Below are positions 35,019-46,959 of a stretch of 64,000 nt of DNA, in pieces. The DNA lies in NCBI GenBank assembly GCA_965153455.1, contig OZ234497.1, positions 16,175,872-16,239,871 of the forward strand, read 5' to 3'. This stretch comes from Sphagnum compactum (Eukaryota > Bryophyta > Sphagnopsida > Sphagnales). Position 1 is the stretch's first letter. Each line of letters begins with the position of its first letter. Both the position numbers and the translations under genes were made by a program. The notes beneath the pieces were generated by a model, which saw only the letters and a list, made by a program, of their open reading frames with translations, did not search any database and was not told the origin of the DNA.

Positions 35019-37492
35019 GGCACCTGCTCTTTTCAATTGCATATGATTCTGGCACTGAAAACATCATAAGGTACCCAATTATGTGACAGAATCTTTCCCC
35101 AAGTGCCAATTACATCAGATAATGACCATTAGTCAGATCCAGTTCATGGTTAAGTTCAGCAAGGATGCTTCTCGGAGCAAAATAAGAACTGGATTTTGAG
35201 TTCCAATTGCCGTGCCGTGCCTTGCAGGCACAGGTTACCACTAGTTGGTTCTGAATTCAGTTCCAGATTCACATATAAATGCAACTGGCCTGAATCTGAT
35301 TCCAGGTCCAGTTCTTCAACAAAATAAAATTCCAATTTCCGTTGGGGTTCCAGTTCTGAAAAAATCAGACTTGATTCCAGTTCAATTTTTACTAATCAAA
35401 ATTGAAACCAGTGATTATAACCTTTGAAACCAGGTAACAGCTCAACACTGGTTGTTACCAAACCCAGTACCAGTCTACACACCAACACCTGTTGTTACCA
35501 AAAACCAGTACCAGTCTACATACCAAGGTTCCAGCCCCGTACTCACCCATCAAAAGGTATAAACCAATGTATGATCTATAAATATGGGTGTATGAACTTT
35601 GATATTGTGCTACTTTCCAGAGCTTGGCCGCTTTCTGACGAATGCTGATCCCAGTACAGAGTCCAAGTTTAAGAAATATTGGATGCACCAAATTCATTTG
35701 CTCTTCAAGTAATTAAATGATACTTCGAGGACATTCGTATCAAATTTGGAAATGTCCTTTTTATTTTTGGGTGAGAATGAGGAAGTGCTAAATCCACACA
35801 CACAGAAGCAGTCTCCCCATATTTGATGCCCATGTTTGCGGCGCCGACCACAGGCTTTAGGAAAATTGGGAGCTCTGTAGCTTTTTGTACCATTAAAACT
35901 GTCAATGTTTTGTCACCCTTTTTCTTGCCCCCATCCCTACAAACCGAAAGAGAAAAGCATTTATCATGTAAGAACTAACACATATCGTGCTTCTTTTCCA
36001 GAAGCACCGACCAAACTACCCTTCTGAATCTAATATGGACAAATATGATGCTGGTTTTGACACGTCGTGTAAAATTATTCTATTCAATCTGCCCATCAGC
36101 TCATAAGTAGCTATTGGGGTGCTTGACAGGTACTACTACTGAAAGAAGGAAGTTTGGATTCCCTTTCAGATCAGGATGTGGGGCCTGGAGCCTGTTCTGG
36201 ATCAGTGCAAAAATCTGCAGTATGCTGGCAATGAGCGTCCCAAGGCTTCGGGCTTTGACCTAGATCTATCTTCATTTCACCCTCTTAGCAGGGTTTGTTG
36301 TGCTGTGAAAACTTCGTCAAAAGCTGATTCTTTTTCAGGTTTGTAAAGGTTTTTTGTGCAGATTTTGAAAGAGTTTTGCCCAAAAAAAGCAAGGGTTTAG
36401 TAGATTTAGAATGCCTGCTCTAGCAGGATGACAATTTGTTTTACTGTACTACCCAGTGTTTTTTTTGGGCTAAAATTCACCAAAATTTCAACCTGGAAAA
36501 TATGATTTCGACCTGTGAAAAGGATTTTCCATGGAAAAAAAGGCCCAAATTCACCAGATTTAGAATTGTTTTTCCAAATTCCCAGAATGTTATGATAAGT
36601 TCCAGTAGGTAGCCAAGAATATAGAAAGATTTTGATTTTTTTTACTCTGTAGCCAAATCTGGCTAAATCATCTTATGGATGATCGCTACTTCAGCTACAT
36701 CACAAAATTGAAAAGAAAACCCTGGTCCTACCTCTCCCTGTTCCTATACATCAGAAAATTGAAAAAATCACTGCCTCTAAGTTGACATGTGTCATTTTTG
36801 AGGATTGACATGTCACAGGTACTGGCTGGTAATGTGAAGTTTTTAAAGGTTTAGGGTTGCAAGGTGTATTTGTTGGCTCCTCTCCTTTCAAGGTAGAGAG
36901 ACTAGCGACATTGTGATGCAACCGGAAATGGCCGAAAAGTTTGGTATCCCTACATTCTAGGGGCATGTGGAGTCCACTATAGAAACGTTTCAGGCATACC
37001 TTCACCATGCTTAACTACCATGTGTTTCCAATATATTATGTTCAATATTTGTCATTCTTATGGTTAAAGGCAACCAACCACTTGTTGATGTATTCCTAGT
37101 GCTTAAGAGGGAGTACAATGCTTTTGGTGACACTGATGCAATTAGTGCAATAGATTAGGCCTTGGCTCTTGACAAATATGATATAACTATGATACATTTC
37201 ACATATATTTTACATAGAAATGGATGAAATCACATAGTTTATATCACATGTGTCATGAGGGAAGGCCTATTATATGAAAAAAACCCATATTCTATTGTTG
37301 TGAATTGAAGCTTTTGACGGTGCACAAGTGAATAATTTGCCCTTGCATGTCTACAATTTATAGTCACCAAGTGATGTAGTCTATAACATTTAGAGCCCTA
37401 CACAAGAGGGGTGCACCCTTGCCCAAAAGTGGACACAAGATTCACATGCAAATGCATTGAATACCTTGTCACAACCCTTTTTTTAGGCAAGT

Positions 37493-37982
37493 AAGTGCAT
37501 GTTGGATAAACATGCTCACTGTTATGTACATTTAAAGGATTCACCAAAAATTGGACCATTTGATTCATGTTCCATCACATACTCAAAATATCAACCTCGT
37601 TTGAATGGCGATTGTTGACGTACATCCACCGTTCATACATAATTTCTAGCTAAACCAAGTGCATGCTGAGTAAACATGGTCAACTTTATGTACATTTAAA
37701 GGATTGACCAAAAATGGACCATTTGATTCACATTCCATCACATACTCAAAGTATCGACCTTGTTTGAATGGTGATTGTTGACATGCATCCACCATTCATA
37801 CACAATTTCTAGCTAAACCAAGTGCATGCTGGGTAAATGTGGTCAATGTTATGTACATTTGAAGGATTCACCAAGAATGGACCATTTGATTGATGTTCCA
37901 TCACGTACTCAAAGTATCGACCTCGTTTGAATGGTGATTGTTGACATACATCCACCATTCATCCACAACTTCTAGCTAAACC
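37493..37982. repeat. Three-copy tandem repeat, period about 163 bp
   Basis: AAGTGCATG begins units at 37493, 37657 and 37820, each running to CTAGCTAAACC. Every unit contains TTATGTACATTTRAAGGATT, GGACCATTTGATT and GAATGG.GATTGTTGAC. Units differ by scattered substitutions. No ORF is shared by the units. The unit length is close to a nucleosomal satellite monomer, but three copies do not make a satellite. Confidence 0.85.
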
Positions 37983-37983
37983 A

Positions 37984-40940
37984 TTGACTTTGCTAATAAG
38001 CACATGTATAAAGCAAAATAGCACTTCAACATTTGTTTTAGTCATGGATGCACTTGATAAATGTAGAATTTTTGGACCGCCTGAAGGGATTTCAAATTGC
38101 TATGGAAGATAAACTTTCAAGGTTAGGAATGTAGCCCACACATTAATTGGAGTATTTCATGGGCAGAATCAAGCTAACACAATAACCAATTTACTCCAAG
38201 GGGTTGGAGTGACAAGTGAGACATGCAATTGTTCTTCCAAATTTGTGTGTGCCTTTCCCAATCCCAAGTAGCCCAAAATGGTAGGGTGAACAGTGCCTAG
38301 TGCTAGGGTGAACTAACACATACACATATCCATAGTAAAACCAACTTTGTCAGGTTCTTGGATTTAGTCGGATTCAAGTTCAGGTTGTAGGTCAAGTTTT
38401 AGGGTCTTCTAATCAAAGATTTCAAGTTTTGTTGGAAACATCATTGAAACTTAAGTTGACAACCGTCCTCTTTTCAAAATTGAATTTGAACCTGAACTAC
38501 AGGTGCAGCCTTGTTTTAAACATGTTTAGATTCCCTAGGTAAATGAATACAACTTTATTATTAAAAAAAAGATTGACACTATATTTTAGGCAAGGTATTG
38601 CATTTGATTAATTATACATAATTAATATTACATAATCTTTACTTTAAATTGTGTGCACTAAGTGAACAAACTATTATTACATTTTTAAAAAAATGTTTAG
38701 TTATCTGTAACAAAGATGGAATCAGACCCAGTCTTAAATAAAACCAGCTCTAAATTATTGGTGAAAATGAGTGAAACAAGATGTTTTTAGTAATCCAAAG
38801 AACTGATCCCAAAATCAGACCAGAAGTTTCACCAAATTTTTTAAAAATAAATAAATTATGATCCAAGATTCCTTTTGAAATAACATGATAAAAACCTGAT
38901 ATTTTTTGGGGTGCTTCTAAACATTTAAAAAGTGTAGGGTGTGAATAAGATCGTGAAGGTTACAGTGTAGGTGCTGGTTCACCCTCGCTGGTGTTGTGCT
39001 TCCCAAATTTTAGGGATTCCCCTTCTCAATGGAGAAACCAACCAGTGGTTGATCTTCCAGGGTCCTCGCCTCCAATAAAAGTCATAAAAGTCCACCGACA
39101 AAATAAAAGGTCGGTCACTGAACTCCACCTTCACTTGTCAATGGATTGGCAAAGTTCAAACAAATGAGAGCACAAAATGTCTGTCACACAACTTCACCAC
39201 AGTCGGCTGAGGCTGCTTTCCACGAGGTCCAAACTTGCAGATCACAATAAAAGACCACACACATTTTGGTCACTATTATGTGTGTATGATCATCAGCATA
39301 AGATTATGTCATATAACTTTGGTCAAGAAAATAACATAATCTGTCACCCAGACCTTAATGGTACAATTTTTATGTTTTGTCAGCTTAACTAGGGTTTGTG
39401 ATGATCCATCTGATAAGTAAATTGTTCTTCCCATCTCATTTCAGAGACAACTAGGGACATTTTACATGCAGACAAAACCCTTGAGCCTCCTCCCCATTCT
39501 GGTCAACAAAGTGATCCACCCATGTCTTCTTCCTAAACCTGTAAGTTAGACCAATAATTGCCAAACCTGAACTTCAGGTACTCACAGGAAAATACACAAG
39601 CCCACCGACCCATGAAAACATCTGTAGAATTTAAGGTTGTATGCTCAGAGCAGATTACCCTGATCCCTTGTTTGTGTCTCTACCTGTGCTTGTCACATCG
39701 AACATAGAGTGTTAAATATTGTTTCAGCAATCCCACCTATAAACATGAAAATTTGAGACTATTTAAATGTCACCACCTGAGCCAATCAGGGCTGATTTCC
39801 ATTAGCAAGCTGTTATTACACTTGGAACCCGCCCTAGGAATCTTTGATTCTTTTTGTACCTTCTTCATAGTAGCATTTTACTTTGTCCCAATTGTGGGAA
39901 CATGTGTCATCTAAAGGATCATCACCTAAAAGTTCCCATGAAAACACAACACGTGTCATCTAATGGATTGTTTGAAGTTGAACTTACAAATTTCCATGGA
40001 TGTGGAGTTTGACCATAACAGTACTGTGGAGTTGCATAGCTGCAAGGAAAGCATCTATAAAAAACAGAGCTCATGGAAAGTTATTGTTTCTTCCAAAGCT
40101 CGGGTTAGAGACCTCCAATGTAAAGTTGCCCTCATTATGACCAACCAATCGTAAACAATTAACTTTCTTGTAGAACATTATATCTTGTGCACATTTACAA
40201 GTTCAAACATATGTTAGTCTCATATTGACTTTTGAACATATCAGCTGGTCCTGATATTGGGTCCAAGATTGATTTTTGGCAGGTACAAACTTGATATCAA
40301 ACCCATACAAAACTTGTATGAGGCGGATATTACATATTACCTCAAGTCCCTACCAAACTGGTTCTTGTATAAGACTGGTATTGCCCCAGGCTCATACGAG
40401 ACTAATAGACAGTCTTGCTACCAGTGTTCATATCAGGCATAGGACTGTAATATATTTACTAAAACTCAGTAACTAGCAAACTCTGGGAAAATTGGGGAGG
40501 TATGCAATCAAGAAAATGAAATCCTAGCAACCAGTGAAACAAAGCTTCAGACCCATTAATTTTTACCCATTTGGAAGTGGGGTGGCTTGTTTCTTTGAGA
40601 GACGGAATGCAATTTTAAAAGCTTTGGTGTTTCTATACCTGTTTAACAAGGACAACAGCCCTGGTTCAAGTTCTGATTCCATTTTTCAAAAGAGTCAGTA
40701 TCAAGGTCCAGATTCAAATCTGTTTTTCTCAATTTTCTGAACCTTGAGTCTGGATACCTCAAAACCTAACCTAGAACCTTACCCTGCAAATAACCTGAAC
40801 CTGCCAACACTGGTTCAAACCCATTTACACACTTTGAATTTTAAGGCTAAAGTTCATCGAAAGTACAGTGTACAAGCCATTTACTGCTGCTGGTGGACCT
40901 GCTCTAATTACAGTGGAACCCAAGTTAATGCAAGAACATG
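37984..40940. other. Non-coding region upstream of the second low-complexity gene
   Basis: No gene is recognisable. It contains a third partial copy of the GTGCTGGTTCACC repeat (38935-38984) and degenerate GGTTC-rich stretches at 38340-38530 and 40620-40830. Frames at 39177-39392 and 39963-40476 show no family features. Confidence 0.5.
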
Positions 40941-40948
40941 GCTCACGT

Positions 40949-40957
40949 TATATAAAG
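40949..40957 (+). promoter_or_regulatory. TATA box of the 41.1 kb gene
   Basis: TATATAAAG lies 173 to 165 bases upstream of the start codon at 41122, preceded by CTCACGTTA, which holds an ACGT core of the kind bound by plant bZIP factors. The paralogue at 14 kb has a very similar TATA position. An ABA-type response is suggested only weakly by the ACGT core and by the ASR-like tail of the product. Confidence 0.65.
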
Positions 40958-41121
40958 GGCCTAACATGTGTAGTGAAGTTTGTAGGAGTTGTATCCACAC
41001 ACACTCATTACACATTTGCAGTGAAGTGCGATTAGAGTGAGAGTGTGAAGATCTATTTCTAGTCTAGTCGAGTCTCATATATTGCTTCACAAGAATTTGT
41101 CATTTTACATCTCTTCTCAGA

Positions 41122-41881
41122 ATGGCAGGATATGAGACTCAGGACCCCAACAGCTTGGACCAAGTACAGAGTCAGCCTGGCTTTGACGACCAAAGCGATG
41201 ATCAGTCCAACTCTGTCGGAGGAGGAGGAGGAGGTGATCAGGACCAGTTGAGCTATGCAGCAGGAGGGGAAGACCAAGGGCCAGTAGACCAGTCGAGCTT
41301 TGCAGCAGTAGGGGAAGACCAAGGGCAAGTAGACCAGTCAAGCTTTGTAGCAGGAGGGCAAGACCAAGGGCAATTAGACCAGTCGAGTTTTGCAGGAGGC
41401 CAAGACCAGTCGGGTGGCGACGGCACGGGTACTAATGATCAGTCTGGAGGATACTCAGACCCCTCGCAACCAGCTGCTGCAGCTGATGCGCCAGATCCGA
41501 GCAGTGGTGGCTTCGGAACTACAGCTGCTGGCATTAATGATCAGTCCGGATCGGACCCCGCAGTAAGTCGCTCATTTTTCAATGGATTCTCTAGTTCTTT
41601 GCACAATTACACTTCGGAAATGGCATGAGAGAAACGTCGAGGTTTGCAGTTTTCGAACTATGGGTAGTTGCATGGACTTAAACCAACACCCACAAAGAAA
41701 AAACAAAACTCCACCACCTTTTTTATGTGTTTTGCAGACTGATGATCCAACTGCTTCGCAGACCGGCACTGGCGACGAAACCAGCCACAAGAAGCACCAC
41801 CGCGTGGAAGATCTTCTAGGAGCTGGAGCGCTCGGGGTGGCTGGGTACGAGACATACGAACACTTTGAGAAAAAGGGATGA
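41122..41881 (+). CDS. Gly/Gln/Asp/Ser-rich protein with ASR-like C-terminal tail (2 exons)
   Basis: Exon 1 is 41122-41562 (147 codons), ending GACCCCGCA|GTAAGT in phase 0. Exon 2 is 41738-41881 after TTTTGCAG and adds 47 residues and a TGA stop: 194 aa. Residues 1-147 are disordered-looking and acidic, opening MAGYETQDPNSLDQ, with a 15-residue unit of the form GEDQGxVDQSSFAAx repeated about three times near residues 50-95. The tail is different: SHKKHHRVEDLLGAG and then ALGVAGYETYEHFEKKG, a Lys/His patch plus a Gly/Ala-rich helix and Y-E-x-Y-E-H. This recalls the end of ABA/water-deficit (ASR/WDS) proteins, but I cannot confirm homology. No signal peptide or membrane segment. It is a paralogue of the minus-strand gene at 13843-14776, which lacks this tail. 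Function unknown; stress-related chaperone or condensate roles are guesses. Confidence 0.85.
41263..41400 (+). repeat. 45-bp in-frame coding repeat, three units
   Basis: The units encode GEDQGPVDQSSFAAV, GEDQGQVDQSSFVAG and GQDQGQLDQSSFAG. At DNA level they share GAAGACCAAGGGC and AGACCAGTC. The 45-base period keeps the frame, so unit number can change without breaking the gene. Confidence 0.85.
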
Positions 41882-44050
41882 TGATCAAGCTCCAGTAGTC
41901 GACAGTAACAACAACAAAAATTGATCAGCAGCTCAGATGTTAATGTGCCTCTTGAGAAAAAATGGTGAAGCAGCAAGCTGCTGCAGTCATGTCTAGCAGA
42001 AAAGTTTCATAAAATTCCAAATGCTTACTAGAAGCCGGGCTAGTCTCATCTCACTATTCTTCGCGTATGTATTTGGTAAAACTGTAGTTCCCTTGTTTGA
42101 TATATGATCAGGTATATATGATGATAATCATGATGTGTGATATGTGAGATCATGATAAGCAGCATGATCTGAACTCTGATTATATATATGCAGATAGCTA
42201 GCTAGGTTGTTCAGTAAGCTGCTTTTGTCCTTTTTATGATGGACATAATATTTTGCTCCTGTTATTGGGAATCTGTTTTTCTGTTGTCTATCATAAAAAT
42301 GTTTAGTGTTTGAGGATTTATAACCCACCTAGATGATAACTCGGTCATTCAGGGGTAAATGCATTTTGCGGTGTCCCTTTTTTGTGTAGTAGTGTAAATT
42401 TTTTTGACCCTCCAACTACATGATGTTTCTCTTGAGTTAAAATTTTTTGAAAAAAAGGGACTCACATATATGATCTATATTATCATAAAAATAACATACT
42501 ACAAAAAAAAATCATATGTTCATTTTTTGGTTACGAGGGATTTTAAAACTTGTGTTTTAAATTTAGTCACACTCTTTATTTAGTTTTTAAATAATTGTAA
42601 ATGGACTCATAAATCTTGGGTTATTAAATTATTTGTTTGATAGTACTTTGTCACAAGTTGTATGATCAAAATGGAGATATTTCTTTCAAGCTCGAACATT
42701 CCAAATCCTAGAATTTTGTGTTAAATTGTCATTCATTCAAACCAACTTTTAAAGATTCAACACCATGTTCAACTTAGCAGCAGACCACTAGTCACTTAAA
42801 ATATGTTCCTATTGCATATGTTGTCCAAATCGAGCTTGCCCTAGCTCATTAAAAAGCTAACTACAAGACGTATATTCCTATCAAATTCCATGCTCTGGGC
42901 CCCAACCAATAAGAAGTTATGCTACCAAACTCGAGAGAGTTTCATGAAGGCAGAAAGTTCAACTTGGCTACATACCACGAATCATTTAAAATATTATTCC
43001 TATTGCATATGTTATCCAAATTGAGTTTGCCTTAACTCATTAAAAAGCTAGTTACAAGGTGCTTTTACTTATCAAATTGCAGGCTTTGCACCCAAACTAG
43101 TGAGAAGTTGTGCTACCATCTCGGGTTTGGGAAATTCCTTTAAAATTTCAAGCTCCCAACACTATCCTACTCACTTCTATTCTTTCAAAGTACTCCAAAC
43201 ATTCAACCCATTCTTCCTCTTTCCACCATTTATTAAGATTCATCCTCCTTCTACTCCCTTTCCCAAAAAAAATAACATAAGAAAAAGACCCCTCTCCCCC
43301 AAGCTTTTCATGACCCCTCCTTGAACTTGTTTTTTTTATCCAATGGAAGTTGTGGAAATCCTTCCTTCCAATCCATGGCCTCCTCATCCTCTAAGAACCA
43401 ATGAGAATCGAAAATAACTTGCCTTTTAATGGAGTTTAGGATGAGCATTTTTGTGTCCAATGAAACACCAAAAAGGTTCCATCGTCCAATCGAATAAGAT
43501 GATAATCCTCATGACCAATGGAATTGGAGGACTCATCCCTTTCCTTATCTTGGACATCTTGATAGGGTTCTTGAGCTCGATCCTTATCCATTCTATCCAT
43601 TTGACTTTCACATCCTATTTCTTTATCCTAATTATTTCAAATAACTAACTACTAGAATAATTTATTGGTAGTAAAAAGTAAACATCCTTGAGTTCCTATT
43701 TGACTAAATCAACTCAAAGGTAGTAGTAACATTCTCGTGTACCCTTTACTTTTTTAATATCCTCTAGTTATTCTTTACCAGGTACTAATTAACTGTGTAG
43801 TACATAGTAAATTGGAATTAAAATTTCCATCATAAGAACCCCCATGTACTTCTAGATCCACCGTCGAAATTAGGACTTAACGAATCCATTAGAACTAGGA
43901 GGTCCAGGTTTTCATGAGGTTCCACCGTCACTGCCACACATTATGCCTACCCTAATTTGTTAACTAAAGGCATCGACCCCCTCTAAATGCAAGTACCAAA
44001 TTGTTCCAGCTACTCCTTTGGTTTTTGTTGATGCAGGTGAAGATTTAGTC
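41882..44050. other. Non-coding region, with a 190-bp tandem duplication
   Basis: The first several hundred bases are presumably the 3' UTR and flank of the low-complexity gene. 42767-43130 is a two-copy duplication listed separately. The frames on both strands around 43100-43650 are complementary shadows of one another with no family features. Confidence 0.5.
42767..43130. repeat. Two-copy tandem duplication, period 190 bp
   Basis: GTTCAACTT begins units at 42767 and 42957. Both contain CCTATTGCATATGTT.TCCAAAT, ACTCATTAAAAAGCTA (CTCATTAAAAAGCTA in the first) and AGAAGTT.TGCTACCA. Moderately diverged. No coding function is evident. Confidence 0.75.
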
Positions 44051-44458
44051 ATGGCGGATGATGTTATTACGCCTTCGAATCCTCCAGTTGTGTCAATAAA
44101 AGAGGAAGAGTTTGAAGAAATATCGCTTGACGTGAATGTCTCCTAATGATCGCATGATGAAGAACCGTTCGAAACAGTGGTGCACACTCGAGTCAATCGT
44201 TCATCATGGGATCGTCGATTATCTCCTAACCCACATGCTTTAGCGATCTACTTAGAAATTGTTTCCACTCGTGGAGCTACGCCAAAAAGATTTGAAGAGT
44301 GTCAATGTGAAGATGACGATTTTCGTCTTCATTATCGAATTTGGGTTCCTGGTGATGACCATTATCGTTGGTTACGAGGCCCAATCAACCCCTTTTCCAT
44401 GAAACATCGAACTGAATACCTAGCTTGCACCATTCGTCGCATTCTGGATTTTCTGTAG
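44051..44458 (+). pseudogene. Unrecognised ORF broken by two adjacent stops
   Basis: From ATG at 44051 one frame runs 136 codons to a TAG at 44456-44458, interrupted only by TAA TGA at 44144-44149. The first part reads MADDVITPSNPPVVSIKEEE with an acidic continuation. The second part is basic and aromatic: VHTRVNRSSWDRRLSPNPHA, then RFEECQCEDDDFRLHYRIWV and HYRWLRGPINPFSMKHR. CpG is far more frequent here than in the surrounding AT-rich DNA, and codon choice looks coding, so this is probably a recently broken gene or mobile-element ORF. GATGCAG just upstream could be a splice acceptor, in which case it is a downstream exon. I do not recognise the family. Confidence 0.45.
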
Positions 44459-46955
44459 TTGTGATTTATCCTCTCTAAATCGTTTACTAAATTATAATTC
44501 ATTTGAGGCTACTCAAGTGAAAATCCTAGGATTTAAATTCTATTTTGATTCTATTTAGAGACCCAATAAAAGTGAAAATTGAATAAGGATGTATTAAGAC
44601 TACATCATAAAAATCTTACAAGCATATTATTAGTGCATGAAGATTATTCTAGAAAACTAATTTAATATTATCATGGCGAAATGTTGTGTTAACCATAGGT
44701 TTGAATATTGTTCTATCTTTATTGGACTTTTCATTGACACCTCTTCAACTACTTCATGAATTTCAACATCCTTGCTACTCACTAAATACTAGAACAAGAC
44801 CAATGTTTTGTTGAACACCACGAATTTTGGTGTCTGCTTCCACCCCCAACTCTTTAAAGATTTCTCACCCCTAATTACACAACTGAGGTCCTAAAATTAT
44901 GGTTATCAGCTTTTTGTTGAAAAAAGGAACTAACCCAACACCTTCTTCATCAATATCGTATTTCGGAAAAGAAAACAACCCCCCCATGCAACCATGCGCA
45001 TTCATCATTCCTTATTCTACCCTGAAGTCGCTAAAAACCCCTAATAACCTTACCACACTCAAATATCCTTGATGCAACTCTTTAAAAATTGAAATTAATA
45101 CACACGATTGTGTCGATATGGCTCACACACTCATGAGAGTTTACCACTTTAGATGTTTTTTCACTCTAAGATTACATGAAGTTGGATGGGAAAGTTGTCT
45201 AATACCTTGTTGAATGACTTAAAGTTGAAAATGTCCCTGCATTAGTTTCCATTTGGAATTCCAGGGGCATTATCTCTTCAGGCTGTAAAAAGAACTTGTC
45301 CACATTAATTAATGTATTCATGATGTGGACCAACAAGTGTTACTTGAGCTTTGCTCCCTAATTTGAGCTGAATAGACCTTTAATTTACACAATGATCTAA
45401 AGGTAATTGACATGGTAGTGTGTTTGTTAGGATATCAAGTATCCTAATGTATTTAACACAAATATTTCTCTCCTTAAGATGTTTGTGTGTCAAACACCTT
45501 TGCATGCAAGGAAAATCTGGGCAAATATCACAACCAGTTTGTCTTAGTTGTTTGTACAGACTTGATTTATGAAATTGGTTTTGTTGTGTATATGGCTTTC
45601 TTTTGCCACATTTGGTGGAGGCTTATTGATAAGAATTCTAAACGTTACCATTGTTCAATCTAGTAGAAGAAGATAAATGTATTTCTTTAGGTTTTTGTTT
45701 AGGGTTTCATATAATTGGGACATGTTAGAGAATATTTATGAGATCTGGCTTGTACCATTGATATGGTCATCTCTCTTATATGAGTTATTATGATTTGAGC
45801 TATTAGCAATAAGATATTGTTGGTTTATGTTCAAGTCTTGGGTTTACACCTTATGTTAATAATAATGGGATGGTGGAAGCAGATTTTGTGCTACATGAGG
45901 TCCTTTAGGCTAGATTCATAAAACCAACAACAATTCAAGCACAAGGATGGCCCACGGCATTGAAGGGGTGAGACTTAATCAATTTAGCTAAAATTGGATC
46001 AGGGAAGACATTAACGCATCTCTTGCCTACAATTCTACATGTGAATGCCCAACCAATTCTTTGTAAATGACCATGTTTTGAAGATTGTTTCATGTATAGA
46101 ATGTTGTTTTAAATTCAAAATGGATAAGCTAGATTATTTTTAGTTTGATGTTCATGATACAAGCAATTTTTTGAGGACAAGCATTGGGTTTTTATTTATA
46201 CATTACAATAACATGACAATTTTCTTAAAGAGTTCATGTTTGAACTCATTGGGTCAAGGTGAAAATTTGAAAAACAATTGTTCAAATGCAGTGGTGTAAT
46301 TTATCATCTTTCATCCCTCCATTGTGGGAGTATGCTTTAATGTCTAGTTTTGTGTGATATCTTCCTATTGGCTGAGTGTTCAACTTTTGAATGTGTGGGC
46401 TATAGGATCTGTAGATTTCTGAAGAAACTTCTACACCTTGGTGGAGGTTTTTGGGTTTATGGGTTCCCATAAGTTCCAAATCCACAATAGTAAGACCTTT
46501 AGTTGCTTTAGTTCCCATTCTTTATATTAAGGCCATCAATAGATTAGGCTTTTGAAAATTTCATATATCCAATTATAATACAAAGTTGTTTCCTTTGTTG
46601 CGGTAATGTTGTTTCCTTGGTTGTGACTTGTGTATGGATATACTTGACAAAGTCCCTTCGAGACTATGGTATGTTCTTTCCTTGCTTTTAAATCTTTGAA
46701 CTAATATGTTGTTCAAAACCATTGTTTTTACAAAGACTTCATGGGTTATGATAAATCAATTATTTGAGATGTAGTAATTTCAAGGCTATTATTCTAACTA
46801 TTTATTTTTGTTATTATCAGGAATATATTCCCTTGTATTGGCACACGAGAGGTCCCTAGAAAAAGTGGATGCTCATTTGAAAAAACACTAAGAAGTAGGA
46901 TATACAGTTTAGGTAATTGATTATAGGTCCTTTAGAAATTGCTAAATTTTTTTTT
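44459..46955. other. Non-coding region, nothing recognisable
   Basis: AT-rich sequence without recognisable genes, repeats or structural RNAs. The short minus-strand frame at 46282-46518 has no supportable product. Confidence 0.5.
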
Positions 46956-46959
46956 TCAA

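Larger units (their letters stand above)
30900..37490. other. Non-coding AT-rich region
   Basis: No gene is recognisable. 30.9-32.9 kb is strongly AT-rich with A-tracts. 32996-33082 holds a dispersed repeat copy, 34909-35018 a short tandem duplication, and 35120-35560 a stretch of degenerate GGTTCCAGTTC-like words also found at 38.3-38.5 and 40.6-40.8 kb. The frames at 33104-33390 and 36751-37008 have no supportable product. Confidence 0.5.

Noticed and set aside
37493-37982. CRISPR-like appearance of regularly spaced repeats
   Set aside because: The units are contiguous direct repeats with no unique spacers, in plant nuclear DNA. It is a tandem duplication.
41059-41341. Minus-strand frames opposite the 41 kb low-complexity gene
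   Set aside because: They are shadows created by the repetitive G/Q/D codons on the + strand; the repeat gives Leu/Ser-rich antisense frames.
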